Source: Solilutibacter pythonis (lineage in GTDB: Bacteria > Pseudomonadota > Gammaproteobacteria > Xanthomonadales > Xanthomonadaceae). Taken from it: a stretch of 64,000 nt of DNA. Position 1 is the stretch's first letter; the number at the start of each line of letters is the position of its first letter. A program made the translations under genes and the position numbers. Below are positions 33,997 through 43,751 of this stretch, one piece after another. A model generated the notes under the pieces. That model saw only the letters and a program-made list of their open reading frames with translations. It was not told the DNA's origin and did no database searches. The DNA is taken from contig NZ_RFLY01000011.1 in assembly GCF_003697345.1 (NCBI RefSeq), positions 1 to 64,000 of the forward strand. Reading direction: 5' to 3'.

Positions 33997-34024
33997 TCCC
34001 GCCGCCCTCATGCGGGACGAAAAA

Positions 34025-34049
34025 GAACGCCGGCATCAAGCCGGCGTTC
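34025..34049 (+). terminator. Terminator after fba
   Basis: GAACGCCGGC, loop ATCAA, GCCGGCGTTC: a perfect 10-bp stem followed by GTGTTTCC. Confidence 0.75.
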
Positions 34050-34309
34050 GTGTTTCCGCAGTACCGACCAACCCCCTTGGCCCGGGCCTTTTCCACTTCG
34101 GGCCGGCGCCGGCGCCCGGCTTCGCGGCGGCAGGCTGATCGCAGGCTTGCCGGGAGAGATGGGCAAGGCCGGCCTTGGCGATGAATCCCAGACGCCATGA
34201 CCGCCCGCGCGGCGCCAGCATCGCCCGATGTCGCCGGATGATTGCGCCATCGGCTCATGCAAGGCTGACGCCCGGCGCGCTAGCATCGGCGCACCGTTGG
34301 GAGGATTCG

Positions 34310-34735
34310 ATGAACAAGCGTTTCTGGATCTGTGGACTGGTGATGAGCATCGCCGCGATGGTGCTGGATTTCCTGATCCACGGCCTGCTGCTTCAAGGGG
34401 ATTACGCCGCCCTGGCCGAACAGGGTTTCGTGCGCGGGGCCGAGGATGGCCGCCGCCATCTGCCGTGGATGCTGCTGGCGCATCTGGCGATCGGCTTTGG
34501 CCTGACTTGGCTCTACAGCCTGCTGCACCCGCGCGCCGGCGGCAGCGCCCGCGATGGGCTGCGCTTCGGCGCGGCAATGACGCTGGCCGCCAGCCTGCCT
34601 GGCTATCTCGTCTACTACGCGGTGCAACCGTGGCCGGCCTTGCTGGTGGCGAAGCAGATCATCGCCAGCGGCATCGCCATGCTGCTGCTCGGTCTGCTGA
34701 TCGCCTGGCTGGAGCCGCGCCGGGCCGTTCTGTGA
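34310..34735 (+). CDS. Small integral membrane protein
   Basis: A 141-residue protein with four hydrophobic helices: about 5-25 (WICGLVMSIAAMVLDFLI), 55-73, 85-105 and 112-133 (IIASGIAMLLLGLLIAWL). GGGAGGA lies about six bases before ATG 34,310. I do not recognise the family with certainty. Its last codons (LLIAWLEPRRAVL and stop) form half of a 96-bp unit that is repeated three more times immediately downstream. Confidence 0.7.
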   Translation: MNKRFWICGLVMSIAAMVLDFLIHGLLLQGDYAALAEQGFVRGAEDGRRHLPWMLLAHLAIGFGLTWLYSLLHPRAGGSARDGLRFGAAMTLAASLPGYLVYYAVQPWPALLVAKQIIASGIAMLLLGLLIAWLEPRRAVL

Positions 34736-35070
34736 GGCGCTTTCCGGTGCCGTTTCGCTTCCTTGCGGTCCGGCTGTCACTTGCTCGGTCCGCTGGTCGC
34801 TTGGCTGGAGCCGCGTCGGGTCGTTCTGTGAGGCGCTTTCCGATGCCGCTTCGCTCCCTTGCGGTCCGGCTGTCACTTGCTCGGTCCGCTGATCGCCTGG
34901 CTGGAGCCGCGCCGGGCCGTTCTGTGAGGTGCTTTCCGGTGCCGTTTCGCTTCCTCGCCGTCCGGCTGTCACTTGTTCGGTCCGCTGATCGCCTGGCCGG
35001 AGTCACGCCGGGTCGTTCTGTGAGGTGCTTTCCGGTGCCGCTTCGCTCTCTTGCGGTCCGGCTGTCACTG
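34734..35070 (+). repeat. 96-bp tandem repeat, three full units and one partial
   Basis: Units start at 34,734, 34,830, 34,926 and 35,022, each beginning GAGGYGCTTTCCG. Each unit carries a GAGG-type ribosome-binding site, a GTG or ATG, a copy of the signal-peptide start of the next gene (VPLRSLAVRLSL-like) and a copy of the membrane protein's last codons (LIAWLEPRRAVL-like with stop). The last unit ends at about 35,070 where the real lipoprotein continues. The period is 32 codons, so all units stay in frame. Units differ from each other by several substitutions. Confidence 0.93.
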
Positions 35071-35736
35071 CCGGCCCTGGTTTGTTCGATCGTCGCTTGT
35101 GGTGACGGCAACGGGCCGCGCGCGCCCGGCGATCACGCGCCGGGGCCGGAGGATTCCGCATCGAGTGGCCTGCCCGCGCCGGTTGCCGGCGGCGGCTCAG
35201 TCACCGGCATGCCCGATGCCGCCCCGCACCCAGTCGACATACCGGCGACGCCCGCCGAGCCACTGTCCGAAGCCCGCCCCGACGTGGACGTGCCGCTCGA
35301 TGGTGAAGGCGTGCCGGTCGATGCCGCCACCCCCGAAGCCGCCCATGCTGAAACCGCCAGCGCCGAACCCACGCCGGACGACGCCATCGCCGTCATCCGC
35401 GATTACTACGCCGCGATCAACGCTCGCGATTACGATCGCGCCTGGCGCCTGTGGCGCGGCCAAGGCGCCGCCAGCCGCATGAGCGCGGCGCAATTCGCCC
35501 ACGGTTTCGCCGATACCCGCGGCGTCTCGGTGCGGATCGGCCCGCCCGGCGCGATCGGCGTCGGCGCCGCCCAGCGCTACATCGAGGTGCCGGTGACGCT
35601 GGCCGCGCGCCATGCCGATGGCGCCCAGCAACGCTACATCGGCAGCTATACGTTGCAACGCACGGTGGCCGATGGCGCCAGCGCCGAGCAGCGCGCCTGG
35701 CGGATCGGGTCGGCCTCGATCCGGCAACTGGAGTAA
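35035..35736 (+). CDS. Lipoprotein with C-terminal NTF2-like domain
   Basis: A 233-residue lipoprotein. GTG 35,035 gives a signal peptide (SLAVRLSLPALVCSIVAC) with lipobox IVAC. Residues about 25-110 are a proline/alanine-rich linker, and 110-233 look like a SnoaL/NTF2-type domain starting AIAVIRDYYAAINARDYDRA. Three upstream copies of the same ribosome-binding site and start region exist in the 96-bp repeat; starts there (for example ATG 34,843) would read through and give a 32-residue-repeat leader without a proper lipobox position. Function unknown; periplasmic side of a membrane is expected. Confidence 0.7.
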   Translation: MPLRSLAVRLSLPALVCSIVACGDGNGPRAPGDHAPGPEDSASSGLPAPVAGGGSVTGMPDAAPHPVDIPATPAEPLSEARPDVDVPLDGEGVPVDAATPEAAHAETASAEPTPDDAIAVIRDYYAAINARDYDRAWRLWRGQGAASRMSAAQFAHGFADTRGVSVRIGPPGAIGVGAAQRYIEVPVTLAARHADGAQQRYIGSYTLQRTVADGASAEQRAWRIGSASIRQLE

Positions 35737-35773
35737 ACGGCACGCGGACGTCACCGGCGCGGGCGGGCGATGC

Positions 35774-36283
35774 TCATGCCGTGGGCTTTGCCCCGCGCCG
35801 CTTGCCGCGCTTGGGTTGCAGCAGGGTGCCGGTGCAAGCGGGCGAACCGCAGCGGCAGCCCCACAGTCGCTTCAGCGCCGGGGTATGCGGCTCGTGCAGG
35901 ACGATGCCGTAGTTGTAGGACAACTCCTCGCCCGCGGCGATATCGCGAACCGCCTCGATGAACACCTTGTCCTTGTGTCGCTTGCCCTTGCCGTTCTCGT
36001 GCAGCACCGCCTCGCAATTGGGCGCGCAGCTATGGTTGATCCAACGGGCGATGTTGCCATCGACGTTGGCGTCGATCACGTAATCGTCGTTGAGCGTGAA
36101 CAGGAAGGTGTGGCCGTTCTCGTCGATCGCGCCGTATTCGGCATCGACGTCCTCGTGGGTGCGCAGCAGGCCCTTGTAGCGGACGATGCGCTCGCCCTTC
36201 GCGATCGCCACGGTGGCGAACACGCCATTGCCGTGGATGTTGGATTGGCGACGTTCGATCTTGCGCTTCGCGGTCTTGGACAT
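35774..36283 (-). CDS. SET-domain protein (putative lysine methyltransferase)
   Basis: A 169-residue protein that is almost entirely a SET domain: IHGNGVFATVAIAKGERIV at the start, ARWINHSCAPNCEA (SAM-binding NHSCxPN) and AAGEELSYNYG (GEExxYDY-like), followed by a post-SET cysteine cluster CRCGSPACTGTL. Such domains methylate protein lysines in eukaryotes and are found alone in some bacteria, including Xanthomonads. The bacterial substrate is not known; a ribosomal or DNA-binding protein is a guess. Start 36,283 gives MSKTAKRKIERRQS directly before the domain. It is the only gene on this strand between 29.6 and 43.4 kb. Confidence 0.88.
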   Translation of the reverse strand: MSKTAKRKIERRQSNIHGNGVFATVAIAKGERIVRYKGLLRTHEDVDAEYGAIDENGHTFLFTLNDDYVIDANVDGNIARWINHSCAPNCEAVLHENGKGKRHKDKVFIEAVRDIAAGEELSYNYGIVLHEPHTPALKRLWGCRCGSPACTGTLLQPKRGKRRGAKPTA

Positions 36284-36491
36284 GCGGGAAGACTCCGGGA
36301 CGTGGAGGCAATTGTGACCCAATGCGCCGGCCTCTTCACGATGCCATGCGCGCGCATCGCGCCGTTGGCCCGTGGCCGGAACGCGAATGAGAGTATCCGG
36401 TGTCCGGTGGCGGTACCGGCTCCATGCCGCTGGCATTCGCCACCGCCACCGCCCGCGCGAGGCGGGCTGAACGAGCCATCCGCGCGGCGGG

Positions 36492-36528
36492 TTGGAGACG
36501 GACGCCTTAATCGGTACAATATCGGTAC
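36492..36528 (+). promoter_or_regulatory. Promoter and candidate operator of the suf operon
   Basis: TTGGAG (36,492-36,497), a 17-base spacer and TACAAT (36,515-36,520) form a promoter. The octamer ATCGGTAC occurs twice, at 36,510-36,517 and 36,521-36,528, flanking the end of the -10. Direct repeats over the promoter are a plausible site for the Rrf2-family regulator encoded next, which would then repress its own operon. Confidence 0.55.
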
Positions 36529-36559
36529 TGATTCAACGGCCAGCCATCGCCACGCCGCC

Positions 36560-37012
36560 ATGCTCCGCGTCACCAAACTCACCGACTACGCCACACTCGT
36601 CATGACCGTGCTCGCCGCCACCCCCGGGGCGGTGAAGAGCGCGGCCGAGCTGGCCGAATGCGCCGGTATCGAGCTGCCGACCGCGGCCAAGGTGTTGAAA
36701 CCGCTGGCGCAGGCCGGGCTGGTGGAAGGCTTTCGCGGCGCCAACGGCGGCTATCGGATTGCCCGCGATGCCCATGAAATTTCGCTGGCCGACATCGTGG
36801 AAGCGATGGAGGGCCCCTTGGCGATGACCGAATGCAGTATCCACGAGGGCCAGTGCGACATCGAGGATTCCTGCCATGCGCGTGCCAACTGGCAACGGGT
36901 CAACACGGTGATCGCCGAGGCGCTGACCGGTATCAGCCTGCACTCGATGCTGCCCGGCGAGGACATCGCCCCGGCCCGGAAACGCATCCCGACGCGCCTG
37001 GCCAAGGCTTGA
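36560..37012 (+). CDS. Rrf2-family regulator of the suf operon (SufR-like)
   Basis: A 150-residue transcription factor. A winged helix covers residues 1-75 ([19 protein letters not shown], then [20 protein letters not shown] and [20 protein letters not shown]). Three cysteines in [16 protein letters not shown] (about 96-111) are placed as in IscR-type proteins to hold an Fe-S cluster. The frame is open far upstream but the family start is at ATG 36,560. It heads the suf operon and probably senses cluster supply. This matches the Rrf2 gene commonly linked to sufBCDS in proteobacteria. Confidence 0.9.
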   Translation: MLRVTKLTDYATLVMTVLAATPGAVKSAAELAECAGIELPTAAKVLKPLAQAGLVEGFRGANGGYRIARDAHEISLADIVEAMEGPLAMTECSIHEGQCDIEDSCHARANWQRVNTVIAEALTGISLHSMLPGEDIAPARKRIPTRLAKA

Positions 37013-37022
37013 AGACAACGAC

Positions 37023-38488
<1,466 letters not shown>

Positions 38489-38492
<4 letters not shown>

Positions 38493-38689
38493 GCACGCAA
38501 CGTCTCCCCGTGCGTTGGTTGCAGCCCGGTGAAACGCCCCCTTCAACTGTCGCCTATTGGCGCGGCCGAACGCACAGTGAGCGGCTTGCCGCCGTCCTGC
38601 AACTGCACCGGGAGGGCAATGCGCTGTTCAAGGGCGGCAATCCACCGTTCCGTTTCGAGTTGAGATTCAGTGATGACCGTACTCAATGA
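38489..38689 (+). CDS. Small partner of a nucleotidyltransferase (inserted in suf)
   Basis: A 66-residue protein, no signal peptide or helix of membrane type. The part [18 protein letters not shown] resembles small proteins often encoded just before nucleotidyltransferase-like genes. It overlaps sufB by four bases and the next gene by 17 bases, so it is translated with both. Together they resemble a toxin-antitoxin-like pair, but that is inference. Confidence 0.6.
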
Positions 38690-39116
38690 TGACTGGCGCG
38701 ACTTCCTTGCCGCGTTGGCCGCGCATGGGGTCGACTACATGTTGGTCGGCGGCATCGCACTGGGTGTACATGGTCATGTGCGCTACACCAAGGACCTCGA
38801 CGTGTGGTTTCGTGGCAGCCCGGATAATGCCGGTCGTCTGATCGCCGCGTTGGAAGCCTTTGGCGTGGGGCCCATATCCACCCCGCCCACCGAGTTCTGC
38901 AAGCCCCGCGCGATGCTGATGCTTGGCAGTGAACCCAATGCCATCGAACTGCTCAATTTTGCCGATGGCGTCGAGTTCGATGATTGTTGGATACGCCGCG
39001 TCATCGTGCCGCTGGATGATGTGCAAGTCACCGTGATCGGCCTTGAAGACTTGCGACGCAACAAACAAGCCGTTGGCCGATTGCAGGATCTGGCCGACCT
39101 GGAACATTTGGAATGA
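38673..39116 (+). CDS. Nucleotidyltransferase-fold protein (inserted in suf)
   Basis: A 147-residue protein of the minimal nucleotidyltransferase/AbiEii-like superfamily: HGVDYMLVGGIALGVHG (glycine-rich motif) followed by YTKDLDVWFRG, where the two aspartates would bind metal. A third acidic position may lie in NAIELLNFADGVEF. The ATG at 38,673 is used; a GTG three bases earlier is possible. It lies between sufB and sufC, where no gene is expected. Relatives pair with small proteins as toxin-antitoxin or modify targets with nucleotides; activity here is unknown. Confidence 0.75.
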   Translation: MTVLNDDWRDFLAALAAHGVDYMLVGGIALGVHGHVRYTKDLDVWFRGSPDNAGRLIAALEAFGVGPISTPPTEFCKPRAMLMLGSEPNAIELLNFADGVEFDDCWIRRVIVPLDDVQVTVIGLEDLRRNKQAVGRLQDLADLEHLE

Positions 39117-39150
39117 AGCCCGCAAGCCGGAAAAAAACGAGTACGAGCCC

Positions 39151-39912
39151 ATGCTGAAAATCGACAACCTCCACGCCAACGTCGCCGGTAAGGAAATCCT
39201 CAAGGGCCTCTCGCTCGAAGTGAGGGCGGGCGAAGTACACGCCATCATGGGGCCGAACGGCGCCGGCAAATCCACCCTCGGCAACGTGCTGGCCGGCCGC
39301 GAGGGCTACGCCATCACCGACGGTTCGGTCAATTTCGACGGCCAGGATCTGCTGGCGCGGACGCCGGAAGCGCGCGCCGCCCACGGCGTGTTCCTGGCCT
39401 TCCAGTACCCGGTGGAAATCCCGGGCGTCAACAACACCTATTTCCTGCGCAGCGCGCTCAACGCCCAGCGCAAGGCGCGCGGCGAGCCGGAACTCGATTC
39501 CGTGCAGTTCCTGAAGCTGGTGCGCGAGAAGATCAAGGTGCTGCACCTGCCGGACACGTTGCTCAACCGTGGCGTCAACGAAGGCTTCAGCGGCGGCGAG
39601 AAGAAGCGTAACGAGATATTCCAGCTCGCCGTGCTGGAACCGAAGCTCGCCATCCTCGACGAAACCGATTCCGGCCTCGATATCGACGCGCTGAAGGCGG
39701 TCGCCGATGGCGTCAACGCGCTGCGTTCGCCGGATCGCGCCTTCATCGTCATCACCCACTACCAACGCCTGCTCGACTACATCAAGCCGGACGTGGTGCA
39801 CGTGCTGGCCGATGGTCGCATCGTCGAGACCGGCGGGCCGGAGCTGGCGCTTCAACTGGAAGCGAATGGCTACGCCTGGGTGAAGGGGCGCATCGCCCCG
39901 CAGGCGGCCTGA
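39151..39912 (+). CDS. sufC: SufC, ATPase of the Fe-S assembly complex
   Basis: A 253-residue ABC-type ATPase. Walker A is in IMGPNGAGKSTLGNVLAG (about residues 33-50), signature FSGGEKKRNEIFQ, Walker B KLAILDETDSGLDID, and the switch histidine in VITHYQRLLDYI. It drives conformational change in SufBCD. It lies 34 bases after the inserted nucleotidyltransferase gene and one base before the sufD GTG. Confidence 0.96.
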   Translation: MLKIDNLHANVAGKEILKGLSLEVRAGEVHAIMGPNGAGKSTLGNVLAGREGYAITDGSVNFDGQDLLARTPEARAAHGVFLAFQYPVEIPGVNNTYFLRSALNAQRKARGEPELDSVQFLKLVREKIKVLHLPDTLLNRGVNEGFSGGEKKRNEIFQLAVLEPKLAILDETDSGLDIDALKAVADGVNALRSPDRAFIVITHYQRLLDYIKPDVVHVLADGRIVETGGPELALQLEANGYAWVKGRIAPQAA

Positions 39913-39913
39913 G

Positions 39914-41146
39914 GTGAGCGTGCTTCTCGATTCGCTCCTCGCGGGCCACGACTCTCCCGCCGCCGAGGCGATTCGCGAGGCCGGCTTGCCCGGCGCGCGC
40001 TCGGAGGCGTGGAAGTACACGCCGCTGCGCGCCTTCGAGCGCCGCGCCTTCGCGCCCGCCCGCGCGATTGGCGCCGACGCGATGCGGGTCGCCGGCATCC
40101 CGGCTCCGCGTCTGGTCTTCGTCAATGGCTTCTTCGATGCGGGGCTGTCCGATCTCGACGGGCTGCCGGCCGGCATCGACATCGCCACCGATGCGTTGGC
40201 CGGGGAGACCGTCGAAATCCCCGTCCGGGCCACGCCCTGGCAACCGGCCGGCGATGAAGTCTTCGCCAACCTCAACGCGCTGCTGGCGCGGCAAGGGGCG
40301 CGGATCGAAGTCAGCGCCGACACCGCGCGGCCGCTGCATCTGGTCACGCTGGCGCTGGCCGACGGCGAGGATCGCGCTTCGCACCCGCACCATTCGCTGC
40401 GTCTGGCCGCCGACGCGGCGCTGACTCTGGTCGAACACCAGCTTGGCGACGACCACGCCAACCTCGACAACAGCCGCTTCACCCTGACCCTGGGCGCGCG
40501 CGCGCGACTTACCCATCTGCGCCTGCAAGACGATGGCCCGCGCGCCAGCCGTCTGCTGAAGACCGAGGCGCGGTTGGCCGCGGGGGCCGACTATCGCCGG
40601 TTCGACCTTGAGCTTGGCGCCGCGCTGTCGCGGCACGAGCTCGATGTCCGGCTCGAAGGCGAGGCCGCCACGCTGGTGGCCGCCGGCGTGCTGCTGGCCG
40701 ACGGCCGCCGCCACCTGGATACTCGTCTCGGCATCGTCCACGCCGCCCGCGATACCCGTGGCGAACTGCCGTGGCGGGGGCTGGCCGATGGCCGCGCGCG
40801 GGCGGTGTTCCACGGCGGTATCCACATCGAGGCCGGCGCCGATGGCAGCGAGGCGGATTTGCAGAACCGTAGTCTGTTGCTTTCCGACAACGCCGGGATC
40901 GACACCCAGCCGGTGCTGGTCATCCATGCCGATGAAGTGAAGGCCGCGCACGGCGCCACGGTCGGCCAGCTCGATGCGACCGCGTTGTTCTACCTGCGCT
41001 CGCGCGGCATCCCGGAGGCCGCGGCGCGGCGCATCCTCACCGCCGCCTTCGTCCGCGATGTGTTGTCGATGGTGGAAGACGCGACGCTCCGCGCGCTGGC
41101 CGAAGCCCGCCTGGATGCCGCGCTGGCCCGGATGCAGTCGGCATGA
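39914..41146 (+). CDS. sufD: SufD, Fe-S assembly scaffold subunit
   Basis: A 410-residue partner of SufB. The N-terminus has the usual RSEAWKYTPLRAFERRAF; the C-terminal beta-helix region includes FHGGIHIEAGADGSEADLQN, LVIHADEVKAAHGATVGQLD and LFYLRSRGIPEAAARRIL. GTG start at 39,914, one base after the sufC stop with GAGG overlapping. It overlaps sufS by four bases. Confidence 0.95.
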   Translation: MSVLLDSLLAGHDSPAAEAIREAGLPGARSEAWKYTPLRAFERRAFAPARAIGADAMRVAGIPAPRLVFVNGFFDAGLSDLDGLPAGIDIATDALAGETVEIPVRATPWQPAGDEVFANLNALLARQGARIEVSADTARPLHLVTLALADGEDRASHPHHSLRLAADAALTLVEHQLGDDHANLDNSRFTLTLGARARLTHLRLQDDGPRASRLLKTEARLAAGADYRRFDLELGAALSRHELDVRLEGEAATLVAAGVLLADGRRHLDTRLGIVHAARDTRGELPWRGLADGRARAVFHGGIHIEAGADGSEADLQNRSLLLSDNAGIDTQPVLVIHADEVKAAHGATVGQLDATALFYLRSRGIPEAAARRILTAAFVRDVLSMVEDATLRALAEARLDAALARMQSA

Positions 41147-42372
41147 ACGCCCCCGACCCCATCGACTGGAACGCCCTGCGCGCCGATTTCCCGCTGCTCG
41201 CGCGCGAGGTGCACGGCAAGCCGCTGGTCTATCTCGATTCGGCCAATACCAGCCAGAAGCCGCGCGCGGTGATCGAGGCGGTGGATGGCTACTACCGCCA
41301 GCACAACGCCAACGTCAGCCGCGCCGTGCACCAGCTCGGCGCCGAGGCCACCGAACTCTACGAAGGCGCGCGCAGGAAACTGGCCGCCTTCCTCGGCGTG
41401 CGCGCGGACGAGGTGGTGCTGACCAGCGGCACCACGTTCGCCATCAATCTGGTCGCGTATTCCTGGGCCTTGCCGCGCTTGAAGGCGGGCGATGTGATCC
41501 TGCTTTCGCGCATGGAGCACCACGCCAACATCGTGCCGTGGCAGCTCGTGGCCGAGCGCAGCGGCGCGAAAATCCGCGTCGCCGAGCTTCTGCCTGATGG
41601 CGCGCTCGATCTCGACGCGCTCTGGGCGGCGATGACGCCGGAAGTGAAGCTGCTCGGCCTCGCCCACGTCAGCAACGTGCTGGGCACGGTCAACCCGGTG
41701 CGTGAAATCTGCCGCGAGGCGCGGCGGCGCGGCATCGTCACCGTCATCGACGGTTCGCAGGCGGCGCCGCACATGGCGCTCGACATTCCGTCCATCGGCT
41801 GCGATTTCTACGTCGCCACCGGCCACAAGCTGTGTGGCCCGACCGGCACCGGGCTTCTCTGGGCCGGGCGCGAACGTCTCGACGCCATGCCGCCCTTCGT
41901 CGGCGGCGGCGAGATGATCAAGCAGGTGAGCTTCGAGGGCACCGTCTTCAACGACCCGCCGCACAAGTTCGAGGCGGGCACGCCCAACATCGCCGGTTTC
42001 GTCGGCCTGGGCGCGGCGGTGGATTACCTCGCCGGCATCGGCATGCGGCATGTCCAGGCCCGCGAAGCCGAACTGCTGGCCCATGCGACCGAAGCGTTGT
42101 CGGCGATCGAGGGCTTGCGCATCATCGGTACCGCGCCGGGCAAGGCGGCGATCATCTCCTTCCTGATCGATGGCACCCATGCCCATGACCTGGCCACCCT
42201 GCTCGATCTCGAAGGCGTGGCGGTACGCTCCGGCCAGCATTGCGCGCATCCGTTGCTACAATTCCTCGGCATCGGCGCCACTTGCCGCGCTTCGCTGGCT
42301 TTCTACAACACCCCCGAGGAGGTCGATGCGCTGGCGCGCGCGATCCACAAGGTGAGAAAACTGCTGGCATGA
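41143..42372 (+). CDS. sufS: SufS cysteine desulfurase
   Basis: A 409-residue PLP enzyme that takes sulfur from cysteine for Fe-S clusters. PLP lysine in YVATGHKLCGPTG, persulfide cysteine near the C-terminus in RSGQHCAHPLL, and blocks YLDSANTSQKPRAVIEAV and LGLAHVSNVLGTVNPV typical of SufS/CsdA. No sufE is seen after it; a GNAT gene overlaps the stop instead. Confidence 0.95.
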   Translation: MNAPDPIDWNALRADFPLLAREVHGKPLVYLDSANTSQKPRAVIEAVDGYYRQHNANVSRAVHQLGAEATELYEGARRKLAAFLGVRADEVVLTSGTTFAINLVAYSWALPRLKAGDVILLSRMEHHANIVPWQLVAERSGAKIRVAELLPDGALDLDALWAAMTPEVKLLGLAHVSNVLGTVNPVREICREARRRGIVTVIDGSQAAPHMALDIPSIGCDFYVATGHKLCGPTGTGLLWAGRERLDAMPPFVGGGEMIKQVSFEGTVFNDPPHKFEAGTPNIAGFVGLGAAVDYLAGIGMRHVQAREAELLAHATEALSAIEGLRIIGTAPGKAAIISFLIDGTHAHDLATLLDLEGVAVRSGQHCAHPLLQFLGIGATCRASLAFYNTPEEVDALARAIHKVRKLLA

Positions 42373-42890
42373 ATCTCGCCTTTCGCCGCGCCACGCGCGC
42401 CGACATCCCGTCGCTGATCCAACTGGTGACGTCCGCCTACCGTGGCGAGGCCAGCCGCGCGGGCTGGACCACCGAGGCCGACCTGCTCGACGGCGCGCGC
42501 ATCGACACAGAACACCTCGCCGCCGACATCGAGCGGGCGCGGAGCCTGATCCTGATCGGCGAGGCGGAGGGCCGGATGCTGGCCTGCGCGCATGTCGCGG
42601 TCGAGGACGGCGCCGGTTACTTCGGCATGTTCTCGGTCTGGCCCATGCTGCAAGGCAGGGGCATCGGCAAGCGGATGTTGCTGGAGGCCGAACGCATCGC
42701 CCGCGACGAATTTGGCCAGACAACGATGCGGATGAGCGTGATCGACCTCCGCGATGCGTTGATCGATTACTACGCCCGCCGCGGCTACCGCCGCACCGGC
42801 ATCCACAAGCCCTTCCCGTATGGCGACGAACGCTTCGGCACGCCCAGGCGCGACGACCTGCGCTTCGAAATCCTGGAGAAAAACCTTTGA
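42369..42890 (+). CDS. GNAT-family N-acetyltransferase
   Basis: A 173-residue acetyltransferase. The acetyl-CoA motif is MLQGRGIGKRMLLEAERIA (about residues 96-114), preceded by YFGMFSVWP. The C-terminal part YYARRGYRRTGIHKPFPYG is usual for this fold. Substrate unknown. It overlaps sufS by four bases and the Rieske gene by four, so it belongs to the suf transcript. Confidence 0.88.
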   Translation: MNLAFRRATRADIPSLIQLVTSAYRGEASRAGWTTEADLLDGARIDTEHLAADIERARSLILIGEAEGRMLACAHVAVEDGAGYFGMFSVWPMLQGRGIGKRMLLEAERIARDEFGQTTMRMSVIDLRDALIDYYARRGYRRTGIHKPFPYGDERFGTPRRDDLRFEILEKNL

Positions 42891-43219
42891 GCGAAAACCT
42901 GAGTGACTGGGAATTCGTCTGCACCGAAGCCGAGCTTCTGCCCGGCGAGAAGAAAACCGTCTGGCACGGCGACACACCAATCCTGGTGGTGAATCTCGAT
43001 GGCGAATATTTCGCCGTCGAGGACAAGTGCACGCACGAGGATTTCGAGCTGTCGGTGGGTGAGGTCGATGCCGCCGGCGGCCAGATCGAATGCGTGCTGC
43101 ACGGGGCGAAATTCGACCTGAGAACCGGCGCGGCGACGTGCGCCCCGGCCTATACCCCGGTGGCGAAGTTCCCGGTGAAGGTGGTCGATGGCGCGCTCTG
43201 GACGCGCGACGACCGTTGA
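42887..43219 (+). CDS. Rieske [2Fe-2S] protein at the end of the suf operon
   Basis: A 110-residue soluble ferredoxin-like Rieske protein. Cluster ligands are in KCTHEDF and ECVLHGAKFDL (C-x-H and C-x2-H). A TTG start at 42,887 overlaps the GNAT stop and has GGAG eight bases upstream; no better start exists. It resembles the small non-haem iron oxygenase ferredoxins found at the ends of suf operons in Xanthomonads. Likely an electron carrier; partner unknown. Confidence 0.9.
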   Translation: MSENLSDWEFVCTEAELLPGEKKTVWHGDTPILVVNLDGEYFAVEDKCTHEDFELSVGEVDAAGGQIECVLHGAKFDLRTGAATCAPAYTPVAKFPVKVVDGALWTRDDR

Positions 43220-43227
43220 ACGTGGAG

Positions 43228-43244
43228 CGCCGGGGCGCCCGGCG
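43228..43244 (+). terminator. Hairpin after the suf operon
   Basis: CGCCGGG, loop GCG, CCCGGCG: 7-bp stem followed by TTCCCT. The nearby sequence to 43,406 contains nothing else recognised. Confidence 0.45.
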
Positions 43245-43406
43245 TTCCCTCCGCGCCCGGCGACTGGCGCGTAACCGCCCCGAAACGGCCCGGTGGCCGG
43301 GCCGCCGCGGCCGCGCGGTTTGGAAAGCCTTGTGGTCAAGATGAGCGCGAGCCGCCCGCTCTTTCCGATGGCCATGCCCTTCGGAAAGCTGGCCGCTGTC
43401 GTGTTC

Positions 43407-43751
43407 TCAGGGCATGCCCGTCAGCAGCGAGGCCGCCCCGCCCAGCACGGGTAGTAACAGCAGCATGGGCGCTATCCAATGCGCGCGGTAGGGCAGCAGG
43501 CCGAGCGCCAGCAGCAGGCCGGCGGCCGTGACGATGCCCAGCCAGTGCAACAGGCCGGTGGCGGGGCCTTCCATCCACATGGCGAGGGCAAGCGACGACC
43601 CGGTCAGCCACCAGCCGGCAAGGCGCAAGGCCGTGCGCGGCCAGGCGGCGGCCCAGTCATGCGTCCGGCAACAGGGGTGATGGCGCTCCATGCCCAGGCA
43701 CAGTAGCGACAGGCCGGAAAAGGCGATGGCGATCAGCAGCGGTTGCATCAT
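43407..43751 (-). CDS. DUF3325 small membrane protein
   Basis: A 114-residue membrane protein with three or four helices (LLIAIAFSGLSLLCLGMERH, then AGWWLTGSSLALAMWM, IVTAAGLLLALGLLPY and LLLLPVLGGAASLL) and the short polar loop ERHHPCCRTHDW. Fits DUF3325, a family encoded beside siderophore receptors. It overlaps the PepSY-type gene by four bases and ends the receptor operon. Role unknown, probably iron uptake. Confidence 0.75.
   Translation of the reverse strand: MMQPLLIAIAFSGLSLLCLGMERHHPCCRTHDWAAAWPRTALRLAGWWLTGSSLALAMWMEGPATGLLHWLGIVTAAGLLLALGLLPYRAHWIAPMLLLLPVLGGAASLLTGMP

Noticed and set aside
34734-35070. CRISPR array
   Set aside because: The units are contiguous 96-bp tandem copies without spacers and contain gene ends; no cas genes are present.
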